64,000 nucleotides of DNA from Chionis minor. Taxonomy: Eukaryota > Chordata > Aves > Charadriiformes > Chionididae. Positions within the stretch are counted from its first letter, which is position 1. Each line of letters starts with the position of its first letter. The position numbers were made by a program, and so were the translations under genes. The notes beneath the pieces are model-generated. The model was given only the letters and a program-made list of their open reading frames with translations, was not told where the DNA came from and searched no databases. The stretch spans positions 434,001 to 498,000 of the forward strand of contig VZSF01000872.1 of assembly GCA_013398295.1 (NCBI GenBank), read 5' to 3'. Positions 26,168-39,006 of this stretch are shown here, piece by piece.

Positions 26168-26498
26168 GTGCCTGTTCCAGTGCCTCACCACCCTCAGAGT
26201 GAAAAATTTCTTCCTGAGGTCTAATCCAAATCACCTTTATTCCAGTTTGAAGCCATTGTCCCTCATCCTATCACTACAAGCCCTTGTGAAAAAGTCCCTC
26301 TCCAGCTTTTTTGTGGGCCGCCTCCAGATACTGGAAAGCTGCTCTAAGGTGTCCCCGGAGCCTTCTCTTCTCCAGGCTGGACCCCCCCAGCTCTCCCAGC
26401 CTGTCCTCCCAGCAGAGGGGCTCCAGCCCTCCCAGCATCTCCGGGGCCTCCAACAGGTCCATGTCCTTCTTATGTTGGACGCTCCAGAGCTGGAGCTG
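26168..26498 (-). mobile_element. CR1 LINE internal fragment lacking the 3' tail
   Basis: The sequence opens inside the element with CCTGTTCCAGTGCCTCACC, the antisense of the HWNRLP segment. It continues through antisense ORF2 ([39 protein letters not shown]) to about 26498. About 160 bp of 3' noncoding tail, normally present at the left end of minus-strand copies, is missing. CR1 integration starts at the 3' end, so tail loss implies a later deletion or breakage at about 26168. Confidence 0.9.
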
Positions 26499-28185
26499 TT
26501 TCTGTATGATCACCATCCCTCAAATACTGACCCTGAGATAATCATGCATGTGCTAAAGTGCTGGGCAGTCCCAAAAGTGTATAAGTGCTGTGAACCAGAG
26601 GCAGGAGAGTTTTTTCCCCACACTTTTTATGAGGGATGTGGGATTTGCCTGCCAATATAGCATGTATTTCATTACGTAGACCATCATTCACTTGTCATAT
26701 TTTCATCTTGGTTTTTTTAAGGACAATCAATACAGGATTCAATTAAAACTTCAACGTCAAAATAGATGGAATAACTTGTTTGGATGAGTAGGGCAACTGG
26801 TGAAATTTTAAACCAGAAAATACTAACTTGGTACCTGGATATCTGGTGTATTTGCATTTTTTTTCCCCATAAATGACCAAGTCTAAGAAATTCTTGAGGG
26901 GAAAAAAGGGTAATACTGCTGGGCTGCTAATCTTACAAAATTATTTTTTGTATTCTATATGGTATATAGCCCTTCTATGATAATAGTGTTTGATTCCAAA
27001 ATACAGGGCTGATGGTTTCTTGTGGGCAATTCCAGTTAATCCGATGATAGATAATGTCAGGTCATCAAAACCAGGGAATAAACCATGAATATTCACACTT
27101 AACATGAAATTCAATAGGTGTGGGGTGTTTTTCCCTATTCTCACCTGTATCTTATGAAGGGCTTGATCCTGGCATCTGTTGAGAAACAGTGAAGGGTCTC
27201 AGGCCACTTTCTGGGCAGCAGCACCAGCTGAAGTTCAGCATGTTGCTGCCCTGAGCACCTTTCTGATTTATCATGTTAGTGGTAAAAAAGAAAAATGCTG
27301 CCTGCTGATAATGCTCGTCACTCAGCTGCTACATCCTTACCTTGTTTCCAGTATTCCTGATAGATTCTGTGGATTCTCTGTTAAGTGGTGGCCTCTGAAC
27401 AGCAGCTGCTGTAATTGCATCCCATGTTGGGATGCAGAGGTTAAGCAGGAATCCTTTGGATGACTGAGAAAAGCAAATTTCTTTCAGAGGCAACTCCTAA
27501 ATGTGGTGCGGGAGGGAGCGGAAAAGAGTTGTTCGTCTGGTAGGGCTGATAATGAGTGTTGCTTAATCTATCTGGTATAATATCTTTGGGTTGTGGTTTT
27601 TTTTTTTCTTTACACAGAGGGAATTTTTATCTTTTTACAGCTGAGAACACTGTGGCATAAATGTGCAGTAAACAGTGAACTCCAGACAACCCCCTGTCCC
27701 TGTCTGCTGGCATTTAATTCCTGAAAAAATGCTCAGATATGTCAACACCAAGAGCGAATACAAAGAAAAAAAACATATTTACCCTTTTAGTTTGCTTTAC
27801 TAGCTCTATTGATTTCTTGATATAACGTTCCTAAGATCCCTCTTTTACAGAGCAAAGGAGACTCACATGTTTCAGGAGGTTTTTAGCATGTGCCCCACTG
27901 AAGCAAGTGGGGCTTGCGAGGTTTTGGGGCTGAATACCGGTTTCAGTCACAGACATCTGTATGGCAGGCAGCTCGGTGTGGAGCACTCAGTGCTTACAGT
28001 TGTGTGTGTTCGTGGGGAAGACACTCACAAACATAACTGTACCTGCCTCTTCCAATCCAGTGCAAGCAGGTAAAGGTATCTCCTCAGCTCCTCTCTATTT
28101 GTCCTTTACATAAATGGATTTTGCTAGTATAGAACTGCAGCCGTCTGCTGGGGGTCTTGATTTCCAAGGAAAACTGAAGGAAGGT
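26499..28185. other. Unique noncoding DNA
   Basis: No gene or repeat family is recognised apart from an 11-base T run at 27597-27607. GGGCTTGATCCTGGCATC near 27161-27178 vaguely recalls an old amniote repeat terminus but is too short to call. Confidence 0.55.
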
Positions 28186-28611
28186 TGCAGAATCACAGAA
28201 TCATTGGGGCTGGAAGGGACCTCTGGAGATCATCCAGTCCAACCCCCCTGCCAGAGCAGGTCCACTTACAGCAGGTCGCACAGGATGGCGTCCAGGCTGG
28301 TTGGGAATGTCTCCAGAGTCGGAGACTCCACCACCTCTCTGGGCAGCCTCTGCCAGTGCTCTGCCACCCTCAAAGGAAAGAAGTGCCTCCTCATGTTCAG
28401 ATGGAACTTCCTGTATTTGATTGCCCCTTGTCCTATCACTGGGTACCACCGAAAAAAGACTAGCCCCCTCCTCCTGGCACCCTCCCTTTAAGTATTTGTA
28501 AGCATTGATGAGATCCCCCCTCAGTCTTCTCCAGACTAAAGAGCCCCGACTCCCTCAGCCTTTCCTCATAAGAAAGATGCTCCAGACCCCTAATCATCGT
28601 CATAGCCCTTA
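28186..28611 (-). mobile_element. CR1 LINE 3' half, different subfamily (ATTCTGTG tail)
   Basis: The antisense tail reads CAGAATCACAGAATCATTGG, so the sense tail is (ATTCTGTG)-like rather than (ATTCTATG)-like. The body gives antisense matches to [26 protein letters not shown] and to the noncoding region beginning GGGCTGGAAGGGACCTCTGG. The element breaks off near 28611 in the segment preceding the RATKMIRG motif. Small deletions disrupt the frame after FSLEK. Tail and body variants indicate a different CR1 subfamily from the 5.1-kb and 23.7-kb copies. Confidence 0.93.
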
Positions 28612-29026
28612 TTCGAAGGGCGGAATTGAAGGTTTTGGGATTTGAAGGTTTGGGGACTTCTCCTCTTGCTGTTGCAAGATGCCTTGTACAAGCGTTTAGT
28701 TGTGCAGCAGTGTGCAACCAGTTCCCAGTTCACCCCTCTCCCTTCCTCTCCTCATGCCGCTAGATCTGGAAGAAGCGCTTGCTGCTCACCACGTAGACAT
28801 CATTACCATCCCTCAGCTGCTAGGAGGGCGCAGAAAGACTCGCCTGTAGAAAAGAGTTTCACTCCTGTTCAAACCCTTGAAAATTCATATTCTTTCTGAA
28901 AAAGATATGCTGCATTCTTATTGCACGCATATGTAGAATCATAGAATGATAGCATAGTTATTGCTGATTCCATATAAAATGGTGATCTTTATGTTGTTTA
29001 GGTAGTTTGACTATGGAAGAATGAAA

Positions 29027-29050
29027 GATGATCTGACTGATGATCTGACT
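29027..29050. repeat. Perfect 12-bp tandem duplication
   Basis: GATGATCTGACT occurs twice head to tail at 29027-29038 and 29039-29050. Confidence 0.85.
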
Positions 29051-32000
29051 CTAAATAAGTTTCACCAAATAACCATTTAGATGTTTGGTGCGACTATGGA
29101 TATAGCAACGGTATCTTCTATTTTTATAACATTTTCCTTCCGAGACGACTCGGCTTGGGTACAGCACAATTTGTCAGATGTCTCTTCTGTGAATTCAAGG
29201 ATACCAGAAGTATTTTAAAAAATGTATGCGTAATAAAATTGTAGCTCCCATCACCAAAACGCCACTTTCTTGGAGGTAGAAAGATAACAGCTAGACAGGC
29301 ATCACAGCATTTTGGGGGGGAAAAAAAGTAGGCATTTAGTCTAATGACAGAAGACTCAAGGGATTTCAGACTTAAATACTTCTAAGCCCTGCTTCCTGGT
29401 GGTGAAGCCAAGTATCACATTTAACTCATGTTTCTTCAAATATGCTCTTTTGGTACCACTATCTACTCCTGACCCAACTGAACATATGAAAAAGAGGTTT
29501 AATATTCAGTCATAGCTTTATGCTGCCAGTTTTGCTTTTTTTCTTTTTCTATATTTTTAAAGATTTGCAGGACCAAGATATCGAGATCCAACTTTTATAA
29601 GCACAGTTTTGGAGGAGTGGGTTGGGGGTGTTTCCCTTGTGGTCAAAAAAACCAAACGGAACCACATTCAAGATCCCGGGGAAAGTTGCTGATTTTCAGC
29701 ATCTAGATCTGGGTGACTTTTAGGGTTGTATTGCAAATTTGCAGTTGAGCAACTTTCATGGCAATAAGAAAAAAATCACAAAGAAATGAAAAAGATTAAA
29801 ATTGTTTGAAATTCAGAGATTTGGGGTCTTCTGAATTTATGCCTGCAGTGGTTATCTTATGGGATCATTACCATAGCTGTTGGGAGCTCTCATTTCATGA
29901 GTAGGAGTCTGATATTTGTATTTGGTACAATTTCTTTTTTTGACTTTAGCGGCTCAGGATCAGGCTATAGAGATTGGAGACAGAAGCCCTGTGATACTGT
30001 GTTATTTTTGTCAATAGCAATCATGGGTAATGAGATGTATCTCTTAGTTTCATTTGAATTTTAAAAGATGTTTAAAATTATTTTTGAAACTTTATCGCGA
30101 ATGTCTGAAAGGAAAGATAAGACAGTAAGTATACCACATTATTGGAAACTATGCTTTTGAGATAGACTAGATAAAGGGTCTAACTGTAAGTGGACGAATG
30201 ATGTCAGTGTCATGCTAGTAACTGAATTAGTAAATATAAAGATGCAGGTAATTAGACTTTTCGGTGCTATTAATTATTTCAGCATTTCTCGCTGCAATGC
30301 GGGAAAAATATGTATTGCTTTCACACTCAATTTCAGTTCTACCAGCTAATGGCTTCCCTTGCACAAAAAGAGAGATAAGGGGATATTCATTGTTTGCTTT
30401 TCATTGAGGATAGGTACTTACTGTAATAGGTTTCTACTGGCATATTATTGGGCTTTGTGAAAAGGCTAACAGTTTTGCCTGGTCAGCTGAAAATACTCCT
30501 TGAGCACTTTTAGCTGTATTTTTGTCAGTGTGTTTTAATGATGACAGATATACCGTTGTCATTACTGTGAAAACAGCTTATGCCAGAGTGAGTTTTCCCA
30601 AGCACGCTTAAATTCCTGCTGAAAAAAAGACATTTGTTTGCTCCTCTAAAGGCTGGCTGAGCCGTCGGTGGCTCTTGGCCGGGGGGAAGATCTTTATGTA
30701 GCAGCTGTAGAACGTGTGGGGAGAGTGGCAGCTCTTGCTTTTGTCGACAGGAGCCCCAGGTGACGGTGGTTGTATGTTACAGTGTGTGGACAGATTTCCA
30801 GCACCATACTCTGTGTATGAGTATATTAAAAAAAATACGATTGTAAAGTCACGATGGAAATGTCTGCGTGTGTGCTGCATGTTCCTGTGCTGCTTAATTT
30901 AACGTAGAGAACAACTGAACTGATTTTTTCGTAATTTAAGAAAACTGACCATCGCATAGCTTAAAGTACGAGGCTAAAATAATTGTGTTACTACATCAAT
31001 GCTGCTCTGAACATCCCCCTCCATCCTGCCCTCCCTGTGTCTGATCATAAGCTGGAATGGCTTGCTTATGCTGCTTTATGCAAGAGGGGATCCAACTCGT
31101 TATTAATAACAGCAGACCTGTCAGACATTAAGCGCACATGCAGTAATGAGCCCACATTCCCTGGCAGACTGGCTTGCACAGAGAGAAAAAACCCTCCGTA
31201 CATTAAATATACACTTGAGAAACACTGCATAGCAAGCGCCCGAGTTGCAGTTGTGTGCTGCTGAGAATATTCTGCATTTTGAGGCTCAATCATATGTTCT
31301 CCAAGGAAACCCATTGGTACCTAATTACAGGAAGATTACAAATGATAATGATGACATAATGAATTACAGAACCTTTATGACTTATTAGCACAATTTCCTG
31401 CTATGAATCAAGACATCTAAATGAAATGTAAGGAGAGGTCTGAGTGACATTTGCTCATATCTTCTATGATGAGCCTAAGGGGAATTACAAAATTGTGTAC
31501 TGTTGGTTTTATGAGGATGGCATAAGTTCTTCTGCCTGCAATGTTTTTATGAAGTTGGAGCCAAGAAGATACTAATATTGTGACATTTCCTAGCACATTG
31601 CCATCTCTGTTGGCAGCATGGTGTTTTATATGGTATCTGTTTCTCTGATTTGTACATTTCTGTACTCTTATGTTTTCATTTTGCCCTAGTCAGAGTCCCC
31701 TAATTTATCTAGTTGTCCCTGCTGTCGTACTCTACAGATTAAGACCGTGTAAATATAATTACAAAGGAAAGCAATTATGGAGTCTCGATAAAACCGAGAT
31801 TACACTTCGTGTCACTACTCTCCCTCTCCTTTACCATTCATTGGGTTTCAGATACAATCCTACAGTCATGGACGAGACCATGATGTAGCAATCATGGCTA
31901 AAAATCTCAGTTTACTCAATTCAGTCATAAAACTACCACTGATTTTAATGAAGTCATATTTAATCCCTGATATGCCCTCATGCCCCATGCCGTGGCTGTG

Positions 32001-32701
32001 ACTCAGGAAGAACTCAGCAATTTTTATAATTGTGTTCTACACGCGGTGCCAAATTCTCTGCTGATAGGAAGAGTTGGTTTTCAGTTTGAATAGCTTAACC
32101 AGGATTTCCCAAAGTCTTGCTAAGCTTTATTAGCTCCTTGTATAGCTCACCGACAGTTCAACAGCATCTGGGCAGAACTGGATATTATGGTTATCAAGGA
32201 AGGAATTAATTTCAACCAAATAAATACACAGGTCAGGTCTGAAAGAAAAAGTAAAACCTTTGCTTAAAAGACAAAATGGTTTCGAAGAAATTTGCAAGGA
32301 ATGTTTCCTTACAGTGATGTATTATGTTCAACCGTAAGCAAACAACAAATGTGATGAAAACACAATAAATTAAAAGAAATGTTGTCTTTGTCTACGTCAC
32401 TAAAAGTTAATATAATACCAATGTACCTTACCCATGAGAAGAAAAAATTGCTTGTCACTAGTGTCAAATTCAAGAACCAAGGTCATCTTAAGATATGAGA
32501 AGCATAAAACTTCTTGAAAACACTATATTGAGCAGAAGCATAATACCAAATATCATCTGTGTGTTTCTGTAGGGTTGTTGACAATGCTCTGCATTTTACT
32601 CTCCGTGGAAACCAATATCTTTTGATAAAAGTTGAACCCTGAAGTCTGCTTTTCAACAAAATGTTACTTTCTTCTTGTGGAAATCAGAGCTTTCCAGAAA
32701 G

Positions 32702-32719
32702 AAAAAAAAAAAAAAAAAA
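32702..32719. repeat. (A)18 homopolymer
   Basis: Eighteen consecutive A. No pseudogene or SINE body is recognised upstream. Confidence 0.9.
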
Positions 32720-33321
32720 GTCCTGTAAGCCCTCCCTCTCCCTGATGGAGAATTAAAATCTTTTGCCCAATCCTATTATTATCGTGTTTAGTTTTACTGT
32801 GTTATTAACTTCCTGCAAAATACTTGACAGGTACTTTTTTGTCATCATGCTTCCGTGTCTGATAACTGGGAGCTTCACATGTGCTGGGGAGCTTGTTCCC
32901 ATCTTCCGAAATACTTCTCGGTGTTTCTTGTGCCCAGTGACTCGCACCCATTCACATAGCTGGAAATGAGATGAAGGAGGGTTAAATCTACACCCTGTTC
33001 CTTGTCGTGTATTTTGTAAAAAATTATTCAGTCCTACTTGAATTCTGATGTGATTAAAGTGAGAATTGAGGAGCTGGCCCACTCTCTGGAGATAACCTAT
33101 CGTGGAACTAACTGTAGGGTTGACGTCAAAGAGAATTTAAATAGATCTGATTTAGATAAGTAGATTGTCAAAGATTTTTTTTCTGCGTACATTAAAAATC
33201 TTCAGAAATCTGTTCCAGATCTTAATACTGATCAGTTGTGACTTTTAAAAATCACTTTGATGACGTCTTTAAAAAAAAAATGAAGAAATCTTGCTTAGTG
33301 CATGCTGCTTCAAATATCCTT

Positions 33322-33366
33322 TGTAGGGATTTTAGATAGGGATTTTTGTAGGGATTTTTAGGGATC
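33322..33366. repeat. Short degenerate tandem repeat (TAGGGATTTT-like)
   Basis: AGGGATTTT or a close variant recurs four times with small spacers. It is a local slippage or duplication product, not telomeric repeat. Confidence 0.6.
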
Positions 33367-36300
33367 AGATAGTTTGGACAAAAACTAATTTTGAAATTTG
33401 AGAGAAATTTAAGATTAGTATGTCGTTCTAGCATTGTTAGAACAATGCGTCCAAGCTGCTGATCATCAGTGTTGTGCTGAATATATAAAACTAAGGGTGA
33501 AAAGAAAACAATTTCTTCATGGTCAATGAGCTAAGGCATTTTGTCCTGAACAATTTTTTTCCCAGTAAAAATGTTGAAACTATAATTCTTAAGATTTGCG
33601 CCTTCTGTTATCCATCAGCTCTAATAGTCATATGGCCTTTTTCCTTTCTATCCAATGTAGTGAGTAACGGAGCTGCTTTGCCCTTGTTTCAAAGCATGTT
33701 TTCTGCACCATGAATCACTGTTCTCTCTGTCCTGAAATGAAATTATCTTTAACGTATGATGAAAACCTAAGGCCGGAAAGCTGGATGGCTTCTCCTCTGC
33801 GGAGCGGTCTTTTGTCACTCTGCGTCCACGGAGTCCCCACGAGCAGTGGGGGCGGAGGGGCCAGCTATGGAATCAGCCTGAGCCCCCCACCTGAGACCAC
33901 GGGCATGGCAGGTCTTGCATTAAGCAAACCCTAGATAATAAGATAATTTTGAGTGGACAGTTGTCCAAATGTTTACTCTAGATACTGGAAATTCTTGATT
34001 TATTGTGTTATTTTCAGTTGTAACTGTCAAAGCTCAAGTAATGTTTTTCTCTTTCCTTTTCATTGCTCTGGTGGCTGTTAATCAAAGGGGGGTGATGAGG
34101 AGAACAAGTCACAGAAGGTAAAACGTTATTCTTTCCTAAGCAAAACTTCCTTTATGTTGTATGAGAACCGGTTTACTTCACTCTGAAAGGAGGCTCTAGG
34201 TACTGCTGTTACTGTTGGAACATTTTGCCAAAACCAGCAATTAAAATATACATGTAACGATTGAAAAATTAATTCCTCAAGATAAACTCATAATAAACTG
34301 GCTTGCAAAGAAATCAGATCATCCCCTAAAGGGAGCTTAAAACCGAGTAGAATAACTCACTGCTCACTAACGTAGCATGTTGCTGAGCTCGGTTTCTCCA
34401 ATTTACATCACAGTGTGCTGCAGCCATAGTCATTAAGCAGGCTGACATTATGTGACTGTTTCTTGTCAGCAAGTGTAATATTTTCCCCAGAAAGCAAATA
34501 AATAAAACAAACCATAGATTTTATTCACAGGCAGGGGGGCTTTTGGCCGGCAGTGAGGTTAGTTTCAAATGACCGGAGACGGCAGGAGCCTTCCAAGTTG
34601 TCTGCATCCATGGCTGGAGAAAGTGCGGTAGCCGTCTAGCTGGTGGCATCCCCGCGGAAAAGGACAAGGAGTAAAACTTGCAGGAGAGGTGAATTAGTAG
34701 TAGTTTGGAAAGCCAGCAAGAAAATCAAATTAGAATTTGCAAAACATTGCAGGCAGGAAAGTGTCTCAAGGTACTTGAAATAACCAAAGTAACTATGTAG
34801 GTGGGAAGGGCTCTCTTTTGTACGAGAAAAGAAAGCATCTCTTTTTTTCATGAAAGATTGTATTTTTTTCTGCGTAAGTTGAGTGTCAGGCTCAAATGAG
34901 TCATCCTCAAAGAATACCCAGAGTTAGAATAGTTAATGCTAACACAGTATTCAAGAAATCTTAAATTGTACGTGTATAAATGCAAAGCAATAAGATCCCT
35001 GATCAACCAACTTATTTCTAACAACTAGTTTCTATCATTCTAACAATGATCATCCTTTTTTTAAACTCTCAGATTTCTCTAGCTTTTACCAATTCATTTC
35101 AGCTTTTTTATATATGCTACACATTAAATGTTGTGGGAGAATCTAATGACCATGGGGAAAAAAGCCAGATTATCTCTCTTTCTTCATCATCTTTTTATTC
35201 TTCTTTTATTCTTTTTATTCCTAAGGCCTGGCCACCTTTGTCAGAATGATTGAATTCTCAAGGTGCCAAACCTGCATAACCGTGTCAAAAAAGTCCTCTT
35301 ATCTTTTCAGCTTTGGAAATGACTCTTTTGAATTAGAAGACTTGGGCCAGTTTCCATATGGAAAAAAATCATACTAAATTATTTAGGAAATTATAATTTT
35401 ACTTATTTTTCTGGGAAATTCTGTAGAAGACAGTAATTATACTTTGGATATAATGAGCTATGAAAATGTGTAGGTTTCAAGACAGTCAAACCCATCAATT
35501 TTTCTACTGAGCTGGAACGCCACGATTTCACAGAAGAAGAAATTTCTTTGATTTCTTTTATAATGTATAGAACTTACAAAAAATAGGTGTGGTGTTTTTT
35601 TTAAAAAAAGAAACCCACCAGCTATCTCAACTCTCCTATTCTGCTTGCTGGATTAGAAAGCAGAAATAACTTGCAGACTGTTCTGACATTTCAGGCAATA
35701 GAAACCCAAGAATTGAAGGTAAGCCATTGATTTTCCTTCCAGTAATTGTTCCAAAGAAAACTAGTTTATTCCTCAAAAGAGAAAAGAATAGATGAATGTG
35801 TGTATGTCAGCCAAAATCTTGTTGAAATATATGATGATTTATATTGATAAATAGATGGACAGAGAAAGTCAGGAAATTTGAAGCCAGAGTCAGTAATTTA
35901 CTTATGAAATAACGATTGGATTTACGAAAAACACTTACATAAAAGGATTTCACTGCTGTGTAATAAGAAGTTCAGTCTAGAAGTTCATAGTCTGGAAGCG
36001 CAGAGTTGTAAGTCCTGCTGGAATACCTGCAGTATGTTTCTGCAGTCAGTAAAAAGAAGGAGCAAATCACCAGGTATTTGTTCCGCACATTTTTAATTTC
36101 ATTTTTGTATCTGTTCTGAAACCTTTTGGGCTCTTCCCTTAGTTAAGGCAACAATTCCAAATGGCTCTAGTAGAAACATTATATCTGATTTTGAGCTGGA
36201 AAATTGAACCAGCGTGTGATCACAGGTAGGCAACTGCTCTATAGTAAGAGCAAATGACTGCATGATTGCTGAAATATAGCTGCTACTGGAAACCAGAAAC

Positions 36301-36859
36301 TGTAAGAAAGCAATCATAAGGCTTAGCATCTCCAGGCTCATGCTACTTTTATATTAGAATGAAGTAATTTGTGGGGGTGTGTTGTCAGACTTGCTGTGGT
36401 TCAATTTCCAGTTTTTATTTAGTCCTTTCAGTCTGTTGTGCAAAAAACCTCTGGCATAAATTGAGTGGTTTCTCCATTTACTTCCCGGTGATTCAGTTCT
36501 GTTTGTTTATCATTTCATTAAACACCCCAAAACATAGAGCCTGAAAGTATATTTAGTTTTGAATGTGTGTTTGGGTGGAATCCAGTGGAAGTTAAGATGG
36601 TGCTTGAGAGCTCTTCTTGCCTGAGGTTATTTCCCTGTCAGAGCTACAGTTAGGAATGAAATTTAATGCCATTTTGCAAAGTTTTCTGGAAGGACATTTC
36701 CCACTTGTTGCTGGAGAAGGAAGAATTATTCAGCTTATGCTTGCAAGAGGTTTCTTGCAAGAGTTTCTTCTGCAACTTCTCCAATTTTCTTGTATTTATT
36801 CACTATAAATCTTGATTTATTTATTTTTTTTTTTGAGCTGCTATGAAATTGGACATTTG

Positions 36860-36992
36860 GAGTTGGATGTGTAGATGTGGCACTTAGGGATGTGGTTTGG
36901 TGGTGGACTTGGTTCCACCACTAGCGTTAGGTTCGCAGTTGGACTCAGTGATCTTAAAGGTCTTTTCCAACACGAGTGACTCTAGGTGATGT
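36860..36992 (+). mobile_element. CR1 LINE 3' tail fragment, diverged
   Basis: Sense-strand CR1 tail. The sequence passes through GTAGATGTGGCACTTAGGGA, then TGGTTTGGTGGTGGACTTGG, then GTTGGACTCAGTGATCTTAA and AGGTCTTTTCCAAC, ending near GTGACTCTAG. This is the same tail type as the copy at 12.8-13.4 kb. Several substitutions and a small insertion near 36920 show age. Confidence 0.9.
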
Positions 36993-37580
36993 ATATCCTA
37001 AAATCAATTTTAAATGTGTCTCTTCACACATTAAAGATCTACAGAGGCTTTACATGCTTATCAATGTTTTATGACTGCTTCAATTTGAAGGGTTAATTTG
37101 AAAAACATGCCCTCGTCCTAACCACAGGAAAACCTTCTGCAAGGTTTATGTGTTGTTTCCACAACTGCAGCCCGTGATTTCCCCTGCATGCGCTTGGGAG
37201 CTCTACGGCAGCAGATGAATCTCCCTTGTCTCCTTCAAATGTTTTGCTAATTGCACAAACTCCGATCTTAAAATATTTAAGAAGAATTTATGTTGCATGA
37301 GCTGAAGGTACTCCTGTGGCAATTTTATTTGCTGCTCTTTTTGAGTTACAATGAAGACAGATTTGACCCGAGAAGTCTAATCAATCTATGGAACCTAAGC
37401 AATTGTGCTTTATAAATGCAAAGTTCAGAATTACTGAAATTCATCACTTTTTTCTCTCATTAATACTAGAGGAAGAAAACAGTCATCTTTAATGTAGTCC
37501 AATAATATTTTATCTAATGAAGAATACTCATGCCTCATTATTTCTGCAAAATTCCTCGCCCATTAAGTAGCTTGTAGCAC

Positions 37581-37602
37581 TTTTTATTATTATTATTATT
37601 TT
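37581..37602. repeat. (TTA)n microsatellite
   Basis: TTTTTATTATTATTATTATT followed by TT, a trinucleotide repeat of about five units with a T-rich lead. Confidence 0.9.
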
Positions 37603-38625
37603 AAGAACCAGGCTTTTCCATCATTCATTCTTGTCTTCTTTGAAAGGCAGCAACCTTGGTGATACAAGATGTGTATAATCAAGGTGCACACAGGGAGAGA
37701 GTTAGAAGTCTAAGGTACTCAGTAATAGCTGTTTAGTATTTGAAGAAGCTGTATACTCAAATTTTATAAATATGTTATTTAAATCAAGCAAAACCAACTC
37801 TTGAGCAGAGGAGGGCAGAGGGCATTAAATCTTGTGCTACTGAAGAGTCAACTTCTGCTTTTAATAGGTTTTAATTTATCACTGTAAATATTGGCAGAGC
37901 GGTTTCTGGATAGCAGTGACAAATACTCCGACCGAGCGGCTGCGTGGGGGAGCGAGCAAACGTGCTCCTGCTCTTTCTGCAGTCTGCAGCTCAGCAGTAG
38001 ACCCCATTTTATGGAGGCTGTTACAGGTGTGGCTGAGCAGCTGGAGGGATCAGACCCTACTGGAAGGGCCACCTCTTCCAAACGCAGTGTGTGGGTAGGG
38101 CCATTTGGCCAAGCTGCACGGGTGACACCTCTACAGATGGTGCTCTGGAGTAAACGGGGTCTCTCTGACATCTGGATGGAGAATATATGTAGTCTGGTTT
38201 GCCTCTTCTACAATCATTGCCAGCGTCTGTGCTACAAAGCTGTTTTCTGCAAGGACGAAAGGTGAGAGCCAAGGCTGGCGAAAGGTGCGTTTGGTGCTGA
38301 AGCCCATGGAGAAACATCCTCTCTGTACATTGCTTTGCAGGAAACAACTCTCAACTTGGGATTTGGCATACTTTTGCATACTTGGATTGGGTCTGGCATA
38401 CTTTCTAGTTGGTGTTGAGAGATACTACTCTGAAATGCAGTAGTTTTGTTTGATTTTTTTTCTGCCTTTTGAAATGTTGGAGTGATTGTGTGGTGTTTTA
38501 TCTTCCCATAAATTTAATTTACTGCCTTCACTGACTGCCTACAGTAGATTTCCAAGAAGAAAACTAATGTGACCTCAGTCGGTTTGCATAGAGTATTTCA
38601 CTAGCCATTATGTGTAGCTTATGAT

Positions 38626-39006
38626 TTAATCCATTTTAAACTCTTCCTGTAAGTACTTATATTTTTCACTTAATTGTATCCATTTGATCCTCAGCAGTCC
38701 TTCAGGAGACAAAGTTATTGGACCATTATCTGGCCATGAAGCATTGATTTGTGCTATATAAAGAATGTATGGCTCTTGCTCTTTTAAAGTGTGAAGACCT
38801 CTTTGTACTTGATCTTGTAAATGGGAGAATACTTTTTCCTTTGTGAACTTCAGTCTGAAATCTGTCCAGGTCTCTACTTTATTTCTGTTTGGCGATACGC
38901 TGTTTATAACACCCTTACAAATGGCATTTGCATTTTTCTTCATGACCTTTGAACTCTGATATTTATAGTCTAATGAAGTGACATGCCTAAAACTAGAACA
39001 GAAGAG
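38626..39006 (-). pseudogene. Possible Myb/SANT-like DNA-binding domain fragment (Harbinger/NAIF1-type)
   Basis: A minus-strand frame is open from an upstream TAG at 39007-39009 to a TAA at 38626-38628, 126 codons, with the first ATG at 38943. Counting from that Met, residues 2-17 read KKNANAICKGVINSVS. These align by eye with the K-K-x-A-x-W-x-x-I-x-x-x-V-N-x-V segment of Myb/SANT-like (trihelix) domains. Residues 23-37 read VETWTDFRLKFTKEK, matching the V-K-K-K-W-x-D-x-K-x-x-x-K-x-K helix. Residues 73-81, NGPITLSPE, resemble the GGPP-x-x-L-T-P-x-E motif that often follows. The expected first tryptophan appears as Cys9, a loss at a key core position. Such domains occur in the second protein of Harbinger DNA transposons and in host genes derived from it such as NAIF1. 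No partner nuclease, terminal inverted repeats or splice structure was found, so a decayed transposon or pseudogene is the likeliest reading. An exon of an unannotated host gene is the alternative. Confidence 0.45.

Larger units (their letters stand above)
28612..36859. other. Unique AT-rich noncoding DNA
   Basis: About 8 kb without confident repeats or genes. Small items are a perfect 12-bp tandem duplication at 29027-29050, G7 then A7 at 29314-29327, an A18 run at 32702-32719, an AGGGATTTT-type tandem at 33322-33366, pyrimidine-rich sequence at 35188-35221 and a T11 run at 36824-36834. Segments near 31934-31970 and 32045-32066 loosely resemble old amniote repeat ends. No open frame shows a recognisable domain. 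Confidence 0.6.

Noticed and set aside
28934..28952. AGAATCATAGAATGATAG resembling a CR1 tail
   Set aside because: Only about 18 bp match and the following sequence is not CR1-like; too short to call.
33835..33851. CCCCAC-GAGCA-GTGGGG mini-hairpin
   Set aside because: Only 6-bp arms in a GC-rich patch; within chance expectation for 64 kb.
37848..38379. Cluster of overlapping open frames on both strands
   Set aside because: Coding potential appears in all phases because of base composition; no domain or splice structure supports a gene.
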